10,899 bases of DNA from Bdellovibrio sp. CG10_big_fil_rev_8_21_14_0_10_47_8 (GTDB taxonomy: Bacteria > Bdellovibrionota > Bdellovibrionia > Bdellovibrionales > Bdellovibrionaceae), in NCBI GenBank assembly GCA_002773975.1, contig PEZR01000136.1, forward strand, positions 1 through 10,899. Direction: 5' to 3'. The notes below the pieces were generated by a model. That model did not search any database. It worked only from the letters and a program-made list of their open reading frames with translations, and had not been told where the DNA came from. Shown here piece by piece: positions 1 through 7,388 of the stretch. The position numbers were made by a program, and so were the translations under genes. Each line of letters begins with the position of its first letter. Positions within the stretch are counted from its first letter, which is position 1.

Positions 1-6
1 AACAAA

Positions 7-1443
7 TTATAGCGATCTACGTGGAAAAGAACAAATGAACTCGGAGCCTTTGCCGACCTCGCTCTTGACCTGAACAGAGCCACCATGACTTTGCACGATA
101 TGTTTCACAATGGATAGGCCTAGACCTGTGCCACCGACATCTCGTGAACGACCTTTATCAATACGATAGAAGCGTTCAAACAACCGAGGCAAATGGACTT
201 CGGCAATTCCAGGACCATTGTCGATGACATGAAGCCGAACATTGGTGGGGTCTTGCTCCCACAAAACCTGCACCTGGCCGCCCGTTTGAATATACTTGAT
301 GGCATTGCTCAGAAGATTCTGCAGAACTTGTTCGACCTTCGACGGATCCGCAGAAAAAGGTTCTGCCATGTTCACGGTTTTAATCAGAATTTGTTTCTGC
401 GACGCCTGAGCTCCAAGTCGCTCAATCACCTCTTGTGTCACCTGATCTGGACCCACCGGCTCACGTCTCAAGCGTGCTCCGGACTCCAAAGAAGACAGGG
501 TCAACATGTCATGAACCAGTTCTGATAAACGATCGACATTTCTGGAAATCGTACTCATAAAAGAACCCACCTGTTCATAACGACCCGCTAAAACATCTTC
601 TTTTGCCGTATCGACAAAACCCTTGATCGAGGTCAGTGGAGTTCTCAGCTCATGGGATGCATTCTCGACAAATTCAATTCGAATGCGGTCGGCCTTTTTT
701 ATATCGGTAACATCATGAAATAAGGCCAACGCACCAAAAATTTGGCTCGATTTTTGGTCCCGAAGGGGCGACACCTTCAATAAAAAGTCTCGGTCGGCGC
801 CGTCAATGATCGAATACAGCCTCAGGCTACAACTTTGTGTCTCTCTCTCGGACAAGGACCGTTTAAATAGCTCCAAAATTTCAGGTTCCCGAAAAATCTG
901 CGCAAGAGGAATCAGCTCCCCTTGGTTCAGCATTTTGGACTGAGCCGAATCCAGGAATTGATTAATAAATCTCGAATTAAAAAATTTCAGTCGCAGATCT
1001 GGAGTCACGCTAAGAATTGCATCATCCAACGATGACATCAAAGCCTGAGACTCCTCGCGCTCTCGTGCCAATTGCATTCGGCGTTTCTTGAGTTTCTTGC
1101 GAATTTTGTCGAGGGCAACTTCCAATTCAAAGTACTCTCCCGGCTCTTCCTCCAAAACCTCTTCGACTTGATCGCGTCCTTCAAATTGTTTTTTATTGGA
1201 AATTCTCAGAGCTTTTAAAATAACCCGCTTGAGCGGACTTGAAAATCTCCAGGCAAAAGCCAAAGACCCCAGCACAGAGAGGAAAAAATAAATGCCCAGC
1301 ATAAAGAATGGGCGGCTCGAGTAAAAATTGAAATCAATCAAAAACGAAGCGATCCCCAAAGAGGTCACAAATAAAATGTTGAGAAAAATGAGCAGAGTAA
1401 GAAATAGCTTCCAGAAAAGACGCCAGGGATAAAAAGATCTCAT
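7..1443 (-). CDS. phoR: PhoR-type sensor histidine kinase
   Basis: This is a membrane histidine kinase, 478 aa and complete, that would phosphorylate the PhoB regulator encoded just upstream. Two hydrophobic segments (about residues 10-36 and 46-65) are joined by a loop of only about ten residues, so there is no sizeable periplasmic sensor domain; this is typical of PhoR and unlike ligand-sensing kinases. A charged linker (about 80-130) leads into a PAS-like region (about 132-250, ending in FHDVTDIKKAD). Next come the dimerisation/phosphoacceptor motif SHELRTPL with His264, and the ATPase boxes: N (QNLLSNAIKY, Asn380), G1 (DNGPGI, 408-413), F (FERFYRID, 422-429) and G2 (GGTGLGLSIV, 437-446). 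All key residues are present, so it should be active. It starts 7 bases after the phoB stop with only a weak Shine-Dalgarno sequence, so it is probably co-transcribed with phoU-phoB. Assignment as PhoR rather than another kinase rests on the PhoU/PhoB neighbours and the short periplasmic loop. Confidence 0.93.
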   Translation of the reverse strand: MRSFYPWRLFWKLFLTLLIFLNILFVTSLGIASFLIDFNFYSSRPFFMLGIYFFLSVLGSLAFAWRFSSPLKRVILKALRISNKKQFEGRDQVEEVLEEEPGEYFELEVALDKIRKKLKKRRMQLAREREESQALMSSLDDAILSVTPDLRLKFFNSRFINQFLDSAQSKMLNQGELIPLAQIFREPEILELFKRSLSERETQSCSLRLYSIIDGADRDFLLKVSPLRDQKSSQIFGALALFHDVTDIKKADRIRIEFVENASHELRTPLTSIKGFVDTAKEDVLAGRYEQVGSFMSTISRNVDRLSELVHDMLTLSSLESGARLRREPVGPDQVTQEVIERLGAQASQKQILIKTVNMAEPFSADPSKVEQVLQNLLSNAIKYIQTGGQVQVLWEQDPTNVRLHVIDNGPGIAEVHLPRLFERFYRIDKGRSRDVGGTGLGLSIVKHIVQSHGGSVQVKSEVGKGSEFICSFPRRSL

Positions 1444-1450
1444 TCTGTCA

Positions 1451-2164
1451 TCATCCGGGTTTCACTCGGTAACCAACGCCACGAATTGTTTCAATCCAAT
1501 CGGCCGACTGCTCCAGTTTTTTTCGCAGACCAAAAACATGGGTATCAATCGTTCGCCCCGTCACCGAGATTCCTTCGCCTTGAACGATCTCGATCAATTG
1601 ATCACGAGTTAAGACTCGGCCCCGATGTTGGGCCAAAGTCGCCATGATCTTAAACTCAGAAGGCGTCAGGTGGACCAATTCCCCCTTCATACGAATCTCA
1701 TAGGAAGCCAAGTTGATCGTTAAATCCCCGAGCTGTATCACATCTCCATGTTCGGAAGATTTTCCCTGAGATTGTGCGCGACGGAGAAGAGCCTTCACTC
1801 GAGCTGAAAAAATTGAGGGCTCAAAGGGTTTCGTGATGTAATCATCGGCCCCCATCTCGAGACCTCGAACAATATCGTCAGGTTCGGCCTTTGCGGTCAC
1901 CATCAGCACGGGAACTTTCTCGGCATCACCCTGGGAAAGATTACGAAGTAAATCCAAACCACTCATGTGTGGCAGCATCCAATCCAATACCATCAGGTCG
2001 TAGTGATTTTTTTTGAGAGAATCCAAAGCCTCCATGGCGGTGGAGCATTGCTGCACTCGATGCCCTTGCCGAAGCAGCAGCAACGAAATCAGTTCGCGGA
2101 TTTCGGACTCATCTTCGACCACCAGAACTTGGGCCGAAGCAGATTCAGGAGTATTTACCACCAT
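1451..2164 (-). CDS. phoB: PhoB-type response regulator (OmpR/PhoB family)
   Basis: This is a two-component transcription factor of 237 aa, the presumed partner of the downstream PhoR kinase, expected to activate phosphate-starvation genes when phosphorylated. The receiver domain (about 12-128) has the acidic pair Glu17-Asp18, phosphoacceptor Asp61 in VLDWMLP, Thr90 and Lys112 (ITKPFE). The OmpR-type winged helix (about 145-235) has the typical LTPSEF wing, TRDQL, the recognition region RTIDTHVFGLRKKL and the end IRGVGYRV. An upstream in-frame start at 2191 (TTG) or ATG at 2173 would lengthen it, but a good ribosome site (GGAAGGA, about 8 bases ahead) supports ATG 2164. The gene then overlaps the end of phoU by 20 bases, which suggests translational coupling. 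Calling it PhoB rather than another OmpR-family member depends on context. Confidence 0.94.
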   Translation of the reverse strand: MVVNTPESASAQVLVVEDESEIRELISLLLLRQGHRVQQCSTAMEALDSLKKNHYDLMVLDWMLPHMSGLDLLRNLSQGDAEKVPVLMVTAKAEPDDIVRGLEMGADDYITKPFEPSIFSARVKALLRRAQSQGKSSEHGDVIQLGDLTINLASYEIRMKGELVHLTPSEFKIMATLAQHRGRVLTRDQLIEIVQGEGISVTGRTIDTHVFGLRKKLEQSADWIETIRGVGYRVKPG

Positions 2165-2921
2165 GACGAACATCCTTCCCGGTAGACACAAAAATCACAT
2201 CTTCTGCGATATTGGTCGCATGATCCCCGAGTCGCTCCAAGTTGCGAGCCACCAGAATCAAATCCAGAGCTGCATCCACATTCTGCGGATGGGACTTGAT
2301 ATAAGCGATTTGGTCTTGAAAAACCTTGCGCTTCAGTCCGTCAACTTCGTCATCCATGAGAAGAATTTCTCTTGCTAACTTTTCATCCTCTCGCACAAAA
2401 CTGTCGAGAGACTCTTTCACCATTTTGCGAGCCAGCTCCGACATTCGTTGGATCTCTGGCAAATGCTGCGTGATCGGTTCCCGCGTCAGATAGTCCTTGC
2501 CCGTGTGAGCAATATTCACGGACTGATCACCCATGCGCTCCAGGTCCGCATTGATCTTAATGATCGAAATAATTAATCGCAGATCTCGAGCAACGGGGCC
2601 TTGTTTTGCTAAAAAAGTCATACAAGCAGTGTCGACACGAACATGGTCTTCATTGATGCGATCTTCAATCTCATGAACTTTGGCAAAGCCCTCTGGGTTT
2701 CTCTGAATCAGGGCCTGAATTGCATACTCCAGAGATTTTTCAACACAACCGCCCATAGAAAGGATCAGGTTTTTAAGATCATCAATTTGGCTGTCCATTT
2801 TTCTGGCTGCCTGCTTATCATCGCCATTTTTTTCGATCAGCTGGTCGATTGATTGGCCGGTCATTTTGTCGTTCACTTTGTTGGCTATTTTGCTCATATC
2901 GTGACCCAGGCGCCTTTCCAT
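2145..2921 (-). CDS. phoU: PhoU phosphate-signalling modulator
   Basis: PhoU is a cytoplasmic all-helical protein that, in studied bacteria, links the Pst transporter to PhoR and keeps the Pho regulon off when phosphate is plentiful. The sequence shows the two repeated three-helix bundles with their metal-binding signatures, DLERMGDQSVNIA and NLERLGDHATNIAEDV, and the core start MDSQIDDLKNLILSMGG that aligns with E. coli PhoU near residue 15. The N-terminus is uncertain. The frame stays open to an ATG at 3065 (306 aa, much longer than the usual 215-245). Codons between 3065 and 2921 include AGG and CTA, which look unlike the rest of the gene. ATG 2921 (258 aa) has GGAGGG 11 bases upstream; ATG 2897 (250 aa) and 2798 (217 aa) are alternatives. 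The gene heads the operon phoU-phoB-phoR, an order in which the modulator precedes its two-component pair. No pst genes lie alongside. Confidence 0.92.
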   Translation of the reverse strand: MERRLGHDMSKIANKVNDKMTGQSIDQLIEKNGDDKQAARKMDSQIDDLKNLILSMGGCVEKSLEYAIQALIQRNPEGFAKVHEIEDRINEDHVRVDTACMTFLAKQGPVARDLRLIISIIKINADLERMGDQSVNIAHTGKDYLTREPITQHLPEIQRMSELARKMVKESLDSFVREDEKLAREILLMDDEVDGLKRKVFQDQIAYIKSHPQNVDAALDLILVARNLERLGDHATNIAEDVIFVSTGKDVRHGGKYS

Positions 2922-3085
2922 AGAGAGGTTTTCCCTCCATCGTAGATAACTTTGCAAGTTCTGGCGAGTAAAAAAACCAAATCCTGACATTTCCCCTGGG
3001 ATTTCACGCAGATGCACAACGAACCATCTTCCCTCACGATTTCTTTGAGACCGAGCCATGATCATGTCATTCTCAGCTGAAGCCT
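2922..3085. promoter_or_regulatory. phoU/ppx divergent control region
   Basis: If phoU starts near 2921, about 160 bases separate it from ppx, and promoters for both operons should lie here. No strong promoter is visible. A weak rightward candidate for ppx is TTGAGA (3045-3050) with CATTCT (3068-3073) 17 bases on. No convincing two-half Pho box was found; only one half-site-like word, ATGTCAT, occurs at 3064-3070. Just before the chosen phoU start, GGAGG and CCTCT flank GAAAA on the leftward strand and could pair, partly hiding the ribosome site. The function is inferred from gene layout alone. Confidence 0.4.
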
Positions 3086-4045
3086 ATGGGAAAAAAACCA
3101 AGTCTAAAGAAAAAATACTTTGCCGCCATTGATATCGGAAGCAATGCCATTCGCATGGTGATTGCGGAGCACTCCACCTCGGGTCTGAAAATGGTCAAAA
3201 AGTACCGCTTTCCAATTCGCCTGGGAGCGGATGTGTTTGCGCGGGGAAAAATCTCTGAACAGAACCTAAAGCTTTCTGCACAAACATTCCGCAAGTTTCG
3301 TGAGCTCACAAAAAAATACAATATCGCCGAGATTCGAGCCGTGGGCACCAGCGCTCTGCGAGAAGCTGCCAACCAACAGGTCTTTATCGATCGCATTTTC
3401 GCAAAAAGTCGTATTGAAATTGAAGTCATCGATGGTGTCGACGAAGCTCGGTTGATTCACCTGGCCGTTCGACACGAGGTCAATCTCGAGGACTCGGATG
3501 CCTTGCTGATTGATATTGGTGGAGGCAGCGTAGAACTGACCTTTTCGGACCACGCCATGATGACGGCAACGCAGAGCTTTCCCTTTGGCACCGTTCGAAC
3601 TTTGGAAATGATGAAGAAAAGACGAATTCCCGAATCTCAGCTCAGCATTGTCATTGGCGATTTCTTGGAACCCCTGACTCACTTTATCCAGTCTCACGGC
3701 CCGGGTCACCCCCTGCAGTTTGCGGTTGGCACCGGCGGGAATCTAGAGACTATCGGAAGACTGAAGCCTCTTTTGCTGAAATCTCCGAGCCAAACATTTG
3801 TGTCTTTTTTGGAACTCAGTCAAATTATTGAAAAACTGCAAAAGGCCAGCATCAAAGACCGAATTGAACGTCTAGGGCTTCGCCCAGATCGAGCCGATGT
3901 GATCGTTCCCGCCGCGCTGGTGATCCAAACAGTGATGCGCCAAGCTGGCCTGGAAAAACTTTTGATTCCGCAAGTTGGCCTCAAAGATGGCCTGCTTTGG
4001 TCTCTTGTTCAAGACAGCTATCACTTGAATAAAAATTTAGGCTGA
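3086..4045 (+). CDS. ppx: Ppx/GppA-family phosphatase, short form
   Basis: The product belongs to the exopolyphosphatase / pppGpp phosphohydrolase family of the ASKHA fold. Family members remove terminal phosphate from polyphosphate or convert pppGpp to ppGpp. Visible motifs are phosphate-1 AIDIGSNAIRMV (14-25), VGTSALREA (86-94), the catalytic-type acid in GVDEARLI (Glu120), phosphate-2 LIDIGGGSVEL (141-151), AVGTGGN (213-219) and the C-terminal RPDRADVIVPAALV (266-279). At 319 aa it has only the two actin-like domains and lacks the HD-like C-terminal half of the roughly 510-aa E. coli Ppx, so it is a short type like those of actinobacteria. The start is ATG 3086, about ten residues ahead of the first motif; there is no clear ribosome site. 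It diverges from phoU, and its 3' end overlaps sixA by 25 bases. Proximity to ppk1 favours a polyphosphate role, but the sequence alone cannot separate Ppx from GppA activity. Confidence 0.88.
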   Translation: MGKKPSLKKKYFAAIDIGSNAIRMVIAEHSTSGLKMVKKYRFPIRLGADVFARGKISEQNLKLSAQTFRKFRELTKKYNIAEIRAVGTSALREAANQQVFIDRIFAKSRIEIEVIDGVDEARLIHLAVRHEVNLEDSDALLIDIGGGSVELTFSDHAMMTATQSFPFGTVRTLEMMKKRRIPESQLSIVIGDFLEPLTHFIQSHGPGHPLQFAVGTGGNLETIGRLKPLLLKSPSQTFVSFLELSQIIEKLQKASIKDRIERLGLRPDRADVIVPAALVIQTVMRQAGLEKLLIPQVGLKDGLLWSLVQDSYHLNKNLG

Positions 4046-4527
4046 AGCAGACATCGCATCTGTCCGGACCTGGGACCCACTTTTTCAAAGGTCTCGACCT
4101 CCAAACAAAGCACTCCTGATTTTTTAATGTCGACAAAGGAATCTGTGGTCCCGGCCAAAATCCAACTGGCAAAAACTGGCAGCTGTGGCTCATGCCCCAC
4201 TGCAATGACAGATCTGGCCGTTTTTGCATAGGCCGCAAGCCACTGTGCAAAAGCTTGCGGCGGCGCCGCCGGCACCAGCTCCGGGCAACGATGGATCGTT
4301 TTAACGCCATAAATGCGGGCCAAGATTTCCGCGGTTTGCAAAGCCCGCAGATAAGGGGATGACACCAAGAGATCAACTTTTTCTTCTCTCTCAATGAGAA
4401 ATTTTCCCATTTTTTCCGTACGAACCTGACCCTTTTCAGCAAGGGGCCGCTGGGAATCTTCCATTTTTTGTGAAATTGCTTCTGCTCGCTCCATCGCAAC
4501 ACCGTGACGAAATAAAATCAATTTCAT
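4021..4527 (-). CDS. sixA: SixA-type phosphohistidine phosphatase
   Basis: A small histidine-phosphatase-superfamily (phosphoglycerate mutase fold) protein of 168 aa, close in length to E. coli SixA (161 aa). It carries the catalytic signature FRHG with Arg7-His8, SSPYLRALQTAEIL with Arg61, the acid Glu83 and a second catalytic His112 in VGHEPQL. SixA of E. coli removes phosphate from phosphohistidine in proteins, notably in the nitrogen PTS; the target here is unknown. The ATG directly abuts the ppk1 stop (TAG-ATG), with GGAGAG about 9 bases ahead inside ppk1, so translation should be coupled to ppk1. The coupling suggests a role tied to polyphosphate metabolism, since Ppk1 itself goes through a phosphohistidine; that link is inference. 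Its last 25 bases overlap ppx on the other strand. Confidence 0.88.
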   Translation of the reverse strand: MKLILFRHGVAMERAEAISQKMEDSQRPLAEKGQVRTEKMGKFLIEREEKVDLLVSSPYLRALQTAEILARIYGVKTIHRCPELVPAAPPQAFAQWLAAYAKTARSVIAVGHEPQLPVFASWILAGTTDSFVDIKKSGVLCLEVETFEKVGPRSGQMRCLLQPKFLFK

Positions 4528-6726
4528 CTAGAGCTTCTCTCCGGTGGAATCTGGGGCTGACTCTGAAGACTCTTCCATGATCACTGACTTTTGCTTTGCC
4601 AAATTCATCAACACTTGTTGAATGCCCAACTCTGCCCCTTTGTCCGAACCTTTGCGCTGTTGATAGCTGCCATCTGAATTCATATCCCAAGACATCCGCT
4701 GATCCTTGATGTATCCCTGCAAAAGTTCCCACAACTTTTCACGGAGTGAGCGGTCCAAAACCGGAACCACGCATTCAACTCGAGCATGCAGGTTTCGATA
4801 CATCCAATCCGCTGAACCAATGTAAAACTCTCCATCAACGGGGTCAACCGCTCCATTGCGAAAATAAAAAATCCGAGAGTGTTCTAAAAAACGACCGATG
4901 ATCGACATCACGCGAATACGCTCACTCAGTCCTTTGACCCCAGGCCTTAAACAGCAAAACCCTCGCACAATCAGATCGATCTGCACCCCCTGTTGGGAAG
5001 CATTGTACAGTGCCATGGAGATATCATTTTCTTCCATGTTGTTCATCTTCGCGATGATCATCCCGGGACGCCCCTGGCGAACATGTTCAATCTCTCGGTC
5101 AATCATCGCCCGAAACTGAGAGAACATATTGACCGGCGCAACCATCAGATACTTGTAATTGTTTTTCAAAGATCGTCCGGTCAAATAATGAAAGAACTCG
5201 ACCAACTCATTGGTGATTTCTTCCCGCGCCGTCAACAAACCCATGTCGGTATAAAAACGTGAAGTCATCACATTGTAGTTACCCGTCCCAATATGAGCAT
5301 AACAGCGAAGCCCTTCGGTCTCTTGCCGCACGACCAAGGCCGTTTTTGCATGAGTCTTCAAACCTACAATTCCATACACCACATGCACGCCGGCATTTTC
5401 TAAGGCCTGGGCCCAATAAATATTTCTTTCCTCATCAAATCGAGCCTTCAATTCAACCAAGCAAACAACTTGTTTTCCCATCTCTGCAGCGCGAATCAAA
5501 CTTTTAATAAAGGGGCTGTTGTCCCCCGTGCGATACAACGTCATTTTGATGGCCAAAACCTTGGGGTCCTCGGCCGAGGCGCGAATAAACTTTTCAACCG
5601 TTGCAGAAAAGCTCTCGTACGGGTGATGCAGCAGATGGTCCGAGTGGCGAATGGCGTTGAAAATTTGTGTCGGATCTTCATCTAAAAAGGCCGTTGGTAC
5701 CACGGGCGACCAGGCTTCGTATTTCAATTGTGGAAGGGGCAAATCCGCGATCACACCAAGACCCGTAAAGTCCAACTCGCTGGAAAGTTCATAAACGTCA
5801 TCATCCGTCAACTCGAGCTCTTCCATCAGGAACTTGAGCATCCATGGATCAGGATTTGGCCCATGCTCAATGCGCACGACTTCGGCAAAACGGCGCAGAC
5901 GAAGCTCCTCTTCGATCATCTCTAACAGATCTTCAGCGTCCTCTTCGTCGCGGGTCATATCTGCGTTCCGGGTCAGTCTAAATGGCATGACCTCGAGCAC
6001 CTGCATTGATGGAAAAAGATCGCCAAGATTTTCCTGGATCAAGTTCACCAGGGAAATAAATTTATATTCATTGGGCACGTCGGTATTGATTCTCACCCAA
6101 GAGGCCAACACCTGAGGAACTTTGACCCGCGCAAACATTTTTTCATCACTATTGGGAGCCTTTAGTGTCACTCCCAAAGAAATGGACAGATTAGAAATAA
6201 ATGGAAATGGGTGCCCCGGATCCACGGACAAGGGCGTCAGCACCGGGAATACGTTTTTCAAATAATATTTTTGCGCCTGTTCTTTTTCTTTGCCGTTGAG
6301 ATCCGCCCACTTCACAAGAAAAATATTTTTCTCTTTCAATGAGGGCTTTAAAGTTTTTGAAAAACATTCGGCTTGCGCCTGGGTCATCTGCAGAACATTC
6401 TTTCGAATCTCCACCAACTGTTGCATCGGAGTCTTGCCATCTGAGGACTTGGGTGAAATTCCATAGGCCACCTGCCTTTTAAGCCCCCCGACTCGTTTCA
6501 TAAAAAACTCATCCAAGTTGGAGTTACAGATGCCTAAAAATTTTAATCGCTCCAAAAGCGGAGTTCTGGAATCTTCAGCCTCAAACAACACACGACGATT
6601 AAAATTCAACCACCCGGTTTCCCGGCTGGTGAACTCTGTCTCGGACGACAAAGGATGCTCAATAATTTTAGGCTTTCGCTGCTTCTTCGATCGGGCCAAC
6701 GGTTTCGCCGGAATCTTCTTGGTCAT
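4528..6726 (-). CDS. ppk1: polyphosphate kinase 1
   Basis: Ppk1 reversibly transfers the gamma phosphate of ATP to a growing inorganic polyphosphate chain through a phosphohistidine intermediate. Counted from ATG 6726 the protein is 732 aa, in the normal range (about 690-740). It shows the N-terminal domain start TGWLNFNRRVLFEAED with SNLDEFFMKRVGGLKRQV, the head-domain motif VFPVLTPLSVDPGHPFP, and the catalytic core KARFDEERNIYWAQAL followed by VVYGIVGLKTHAK, whose His (about 459) matches the autophosphorylated His435 of E. coli. FLEHSR (His about 616) matches the second key His592; GSADWMYRNL lies close behind. The frame extends upstream to TTG 6798, with ATGs at 6750 and 6732; 6726 was chosen for a weak GGGA a few bases ahead and because it precedes a lysine-rich, probably disordered tail (KKIPAKPLARSKKQRKPK). 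It is the first gene of ppk1-sixA and diverges from a PilZ-like gene. Confidence 0.96.
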   Translation of the reverse strand: MTKKIPAKPLARSKKQRKPKIIEHPLSSETEFTSRETGWLNFNRRVLFEAEDSRTPLLERLKFLGICNSNLDEFFMKRVGGLKRQVAYGISPKSSDGKTPMQQLVEIRKNVLQMTQAQAECFSKTLKPSLKEKNIFLVKWADLNGKEKEQAQKYYLKNVFPVLTPLSVDPGHPFPFISNLSISLGVTLKAPNSDEKMFARVKVPQVLASWVRINTDVPNEYKFISLVNLIQENLGDLFPSMQVLEVMPFRLTRNADMTRDEEDAEDLLEMIEEELRLRRFAEVVRIEHGPNPDPWMLKFLMEELELTDDDVYELSSELDFTGLGVIADLPLPQLKYEAWSPVVPTAFLDEDPTQIFNAIRHSDHLLHHPYESFSATVEKFIRASAEDPKVLAIKMTLYRTGDNSPFIKSLIRAAEMGKQVVCLVELKARFDEERNIYWAQALENAGVHVVYGIVGLKTHAKTALVVRQETEGLRCYAHIGTGNYNVMTSRFYTDMGLLTAREEITNELVEFFHYLTGRSLKNNYKYLMVAPVNMFSQFRAMIDREIEHVRQGRPGMIIAKMNNMEENDISMALYNASQQGVQIDLIVRGFCCLRPGVKGLSERIRVMSIIGRFLEHSRIFYFRNGAVDPVDGEFYIGSADWMYRNLHARVECVVPVLDRSLREKLWELLQGYIKDQRMSWDMNSDGSYQQRKGSDKGAELGIQQVLMNLAKQKSVIMEESSESAPDSTGEKL

Positions 6727-6794
6727 ATTCATTCCCATTTTAGAACACATTCCAAAAGGTAGGGACTTCCTTTTTGCAACCAGGTGCGTAATAA

Positions 6795-6824
6795 CCAAAT
6801 CCTGAAGATCTTGTCGGGATTTGG
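6795..6824. repeat. 11-bp inverted repeat in the ppk1/PilZ spacer
   Basis: Arms CCAAATCCTGA (6795-6805) and TCGGGATTTGG (6814-6824) are complementary at 10 of 11 positions, the odd pair being a G-T wobble, around an 8-base loop that includes part of an AAGATCTT palindrome. No run of T follows on the rightward strand and only TTATTA on the leftward one. A terminator also makes little sense between divergent genes. An operator, or a stem-loop in the ppk1 leader, are the likelier readings. Confidence 0.6.
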
Positions 6825-6839
6825 TCTAGAAATTTCCCT

Positions 6840-6857
6840 GGATCTGGACTCAGATCC
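6840..6857. repeat. 7-bp perfect inverted repeat, candidate operator
   Basis: GGATCTG (6840-6846) and CAGATCC (6851-6857) form a perfect dyad around the four bases GACT. The second arm covers where the -35 element of the FliA-like promoter at 6869-6876 would sit (about 6850-6853). That placement fits a regulator site controlling the PilZ-like gene. The repeat is seen directly; the role is inferred. Confidence 0.5.
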
Positions 6858-6868
6858 CTTGGACTTAA

Positions 6869-6876
6869 GCCGATAA
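6869..6876 (+). promoter_or_regulatory. FliA (sigma-28)-like -10 element before PilZ-like gene
   Basis: The octamer GCCGATAA is the exact -10 consensus of sigma-28 (FliA) promoters. It lies 8 bases before ATG 6885, which would give an almost leaderless message. Fifteen bases upstream is TCAG, a partial match to the TAAA/TCAA -35. The same octamer precedes the other PilZ gene at 8622-8629. Confidence 0.5.
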
Positions 6877-6884
6877 GTTCCTAG

Positions 6885-7388
6885 ATGACTCAGTCTTTGG
6901 CTAAATATCACGCTCGATCGCCCCGTTATATCCTGCAGCCCCAGGACAACACCCTCGTGAGGGTCGCCGGGCCGCAGCAGATTCCCTGGGAAGAGGGCAC
7001 CGAGATCAAAAACATCTCTTTGTCGGGACTGGCGTTCACCACCTCGGTCGAACTCTGCCCCATTGTCGGAGAATTTATCAAAATCCAATTTCAAGTCCCA
7101 GGCACCACGCAAATGGCTTGTTATGGACTGGTCACTCGGCTAGAGCCCTTGGGACAAACAGAAATTTTGGTGGGAGTTCAGTTTTACAAACTCGAAATGC
7201 CTCACCGAATTGTTCTCTTGCAGGGGTTGGCGCAAAAACTGAAAGACCAACAACAAGAAAATCGACAAGCCCCCATTGGTTTCTGGGCTCAATGGAAATT
7301 CCAGTGGCTCAAAAATCCAAGAGCGTCGCTGATGATGATTCTTTTTTTCCTTAGCTGGATGATCCTGGTCCTATGGACGCTGAGATGA
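6885..7388 (+). CDS. PilZ-like protein with C-terminal membrane anchor
   Basis: A 167-aa protein with a PilZ-like beta-barrel domain (about 9-118) and a hydrophobic C-terminal helix (about 147-166, ending LVLWTLR), so it is probably held at the inner membrane with the domain in the cytoplasm. PilZ domains bind cyclic di-GMP through RxxxR followed by (D/N)xSxxG. Here the second motif is intact (NISLSG, 43-48), but the first is ARSPRY (Arg11, Arg14), one residue short of the RxxxR spacing, so binding is uncertain. Between domain and anchor lies a Gln/Lys-rich linker (about 115-128). ATG 6885 has no visible ribosome site; a FliA-like -10 lies just upstream. It diverges from ppk1 and overlaps the esterase gene by 18 bases tail to tail. 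Family assignment is by motif only; another small beta-barrel fold is possible. Confidence 0.7.
   Translation: MTQSLAKYHARSPRYILQPQDNTLVRVAGPQQIPWEEGTEIKNISLSGLAFTTSVELCPIVGEFIKIQFQVPGTTQMACYGLVTRLEPLGQTEILVGVQFYKLEMPHRIVLLQGLAQKLKDQQQENRQAPIGFWAQWKFQWLKNPRASLMMILFFLSWMILVLWTLR

Noticed and set aside
193..525. Open frame of 110 codons on the plus strand inside phoR
   Set aside because: It lies opposite a well-conserved kinase domain and has no ribosome site or recognisable motif; a shadow frame.
3064..3070. ATGTCAT between phoU and ppx as a Pho box
   Set aside because: Only one half-site resembles the CTGTCAT repeat; the partner 4 bases on does not match, so it is not a supported PhoB site.
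3073..3709. Minus-strand open frames inside ppx
   Set aside because: They are antisense to all the conserved Ppx/GppA motifs and have no features of their own.
3981..4502. 173-codon minus-strand frame overlapping sixA
   Set aside because: It is a different frame of sixA, is rich in Trp, Cys and Arg, and carries no family motif, while the sixA frame has a complete catalytic set.
6795..6824. Inverted repeat as a rho-independent terminator
   Set aside because: It sits between divergent genes and is not followed by a convincing run of T on either strand.
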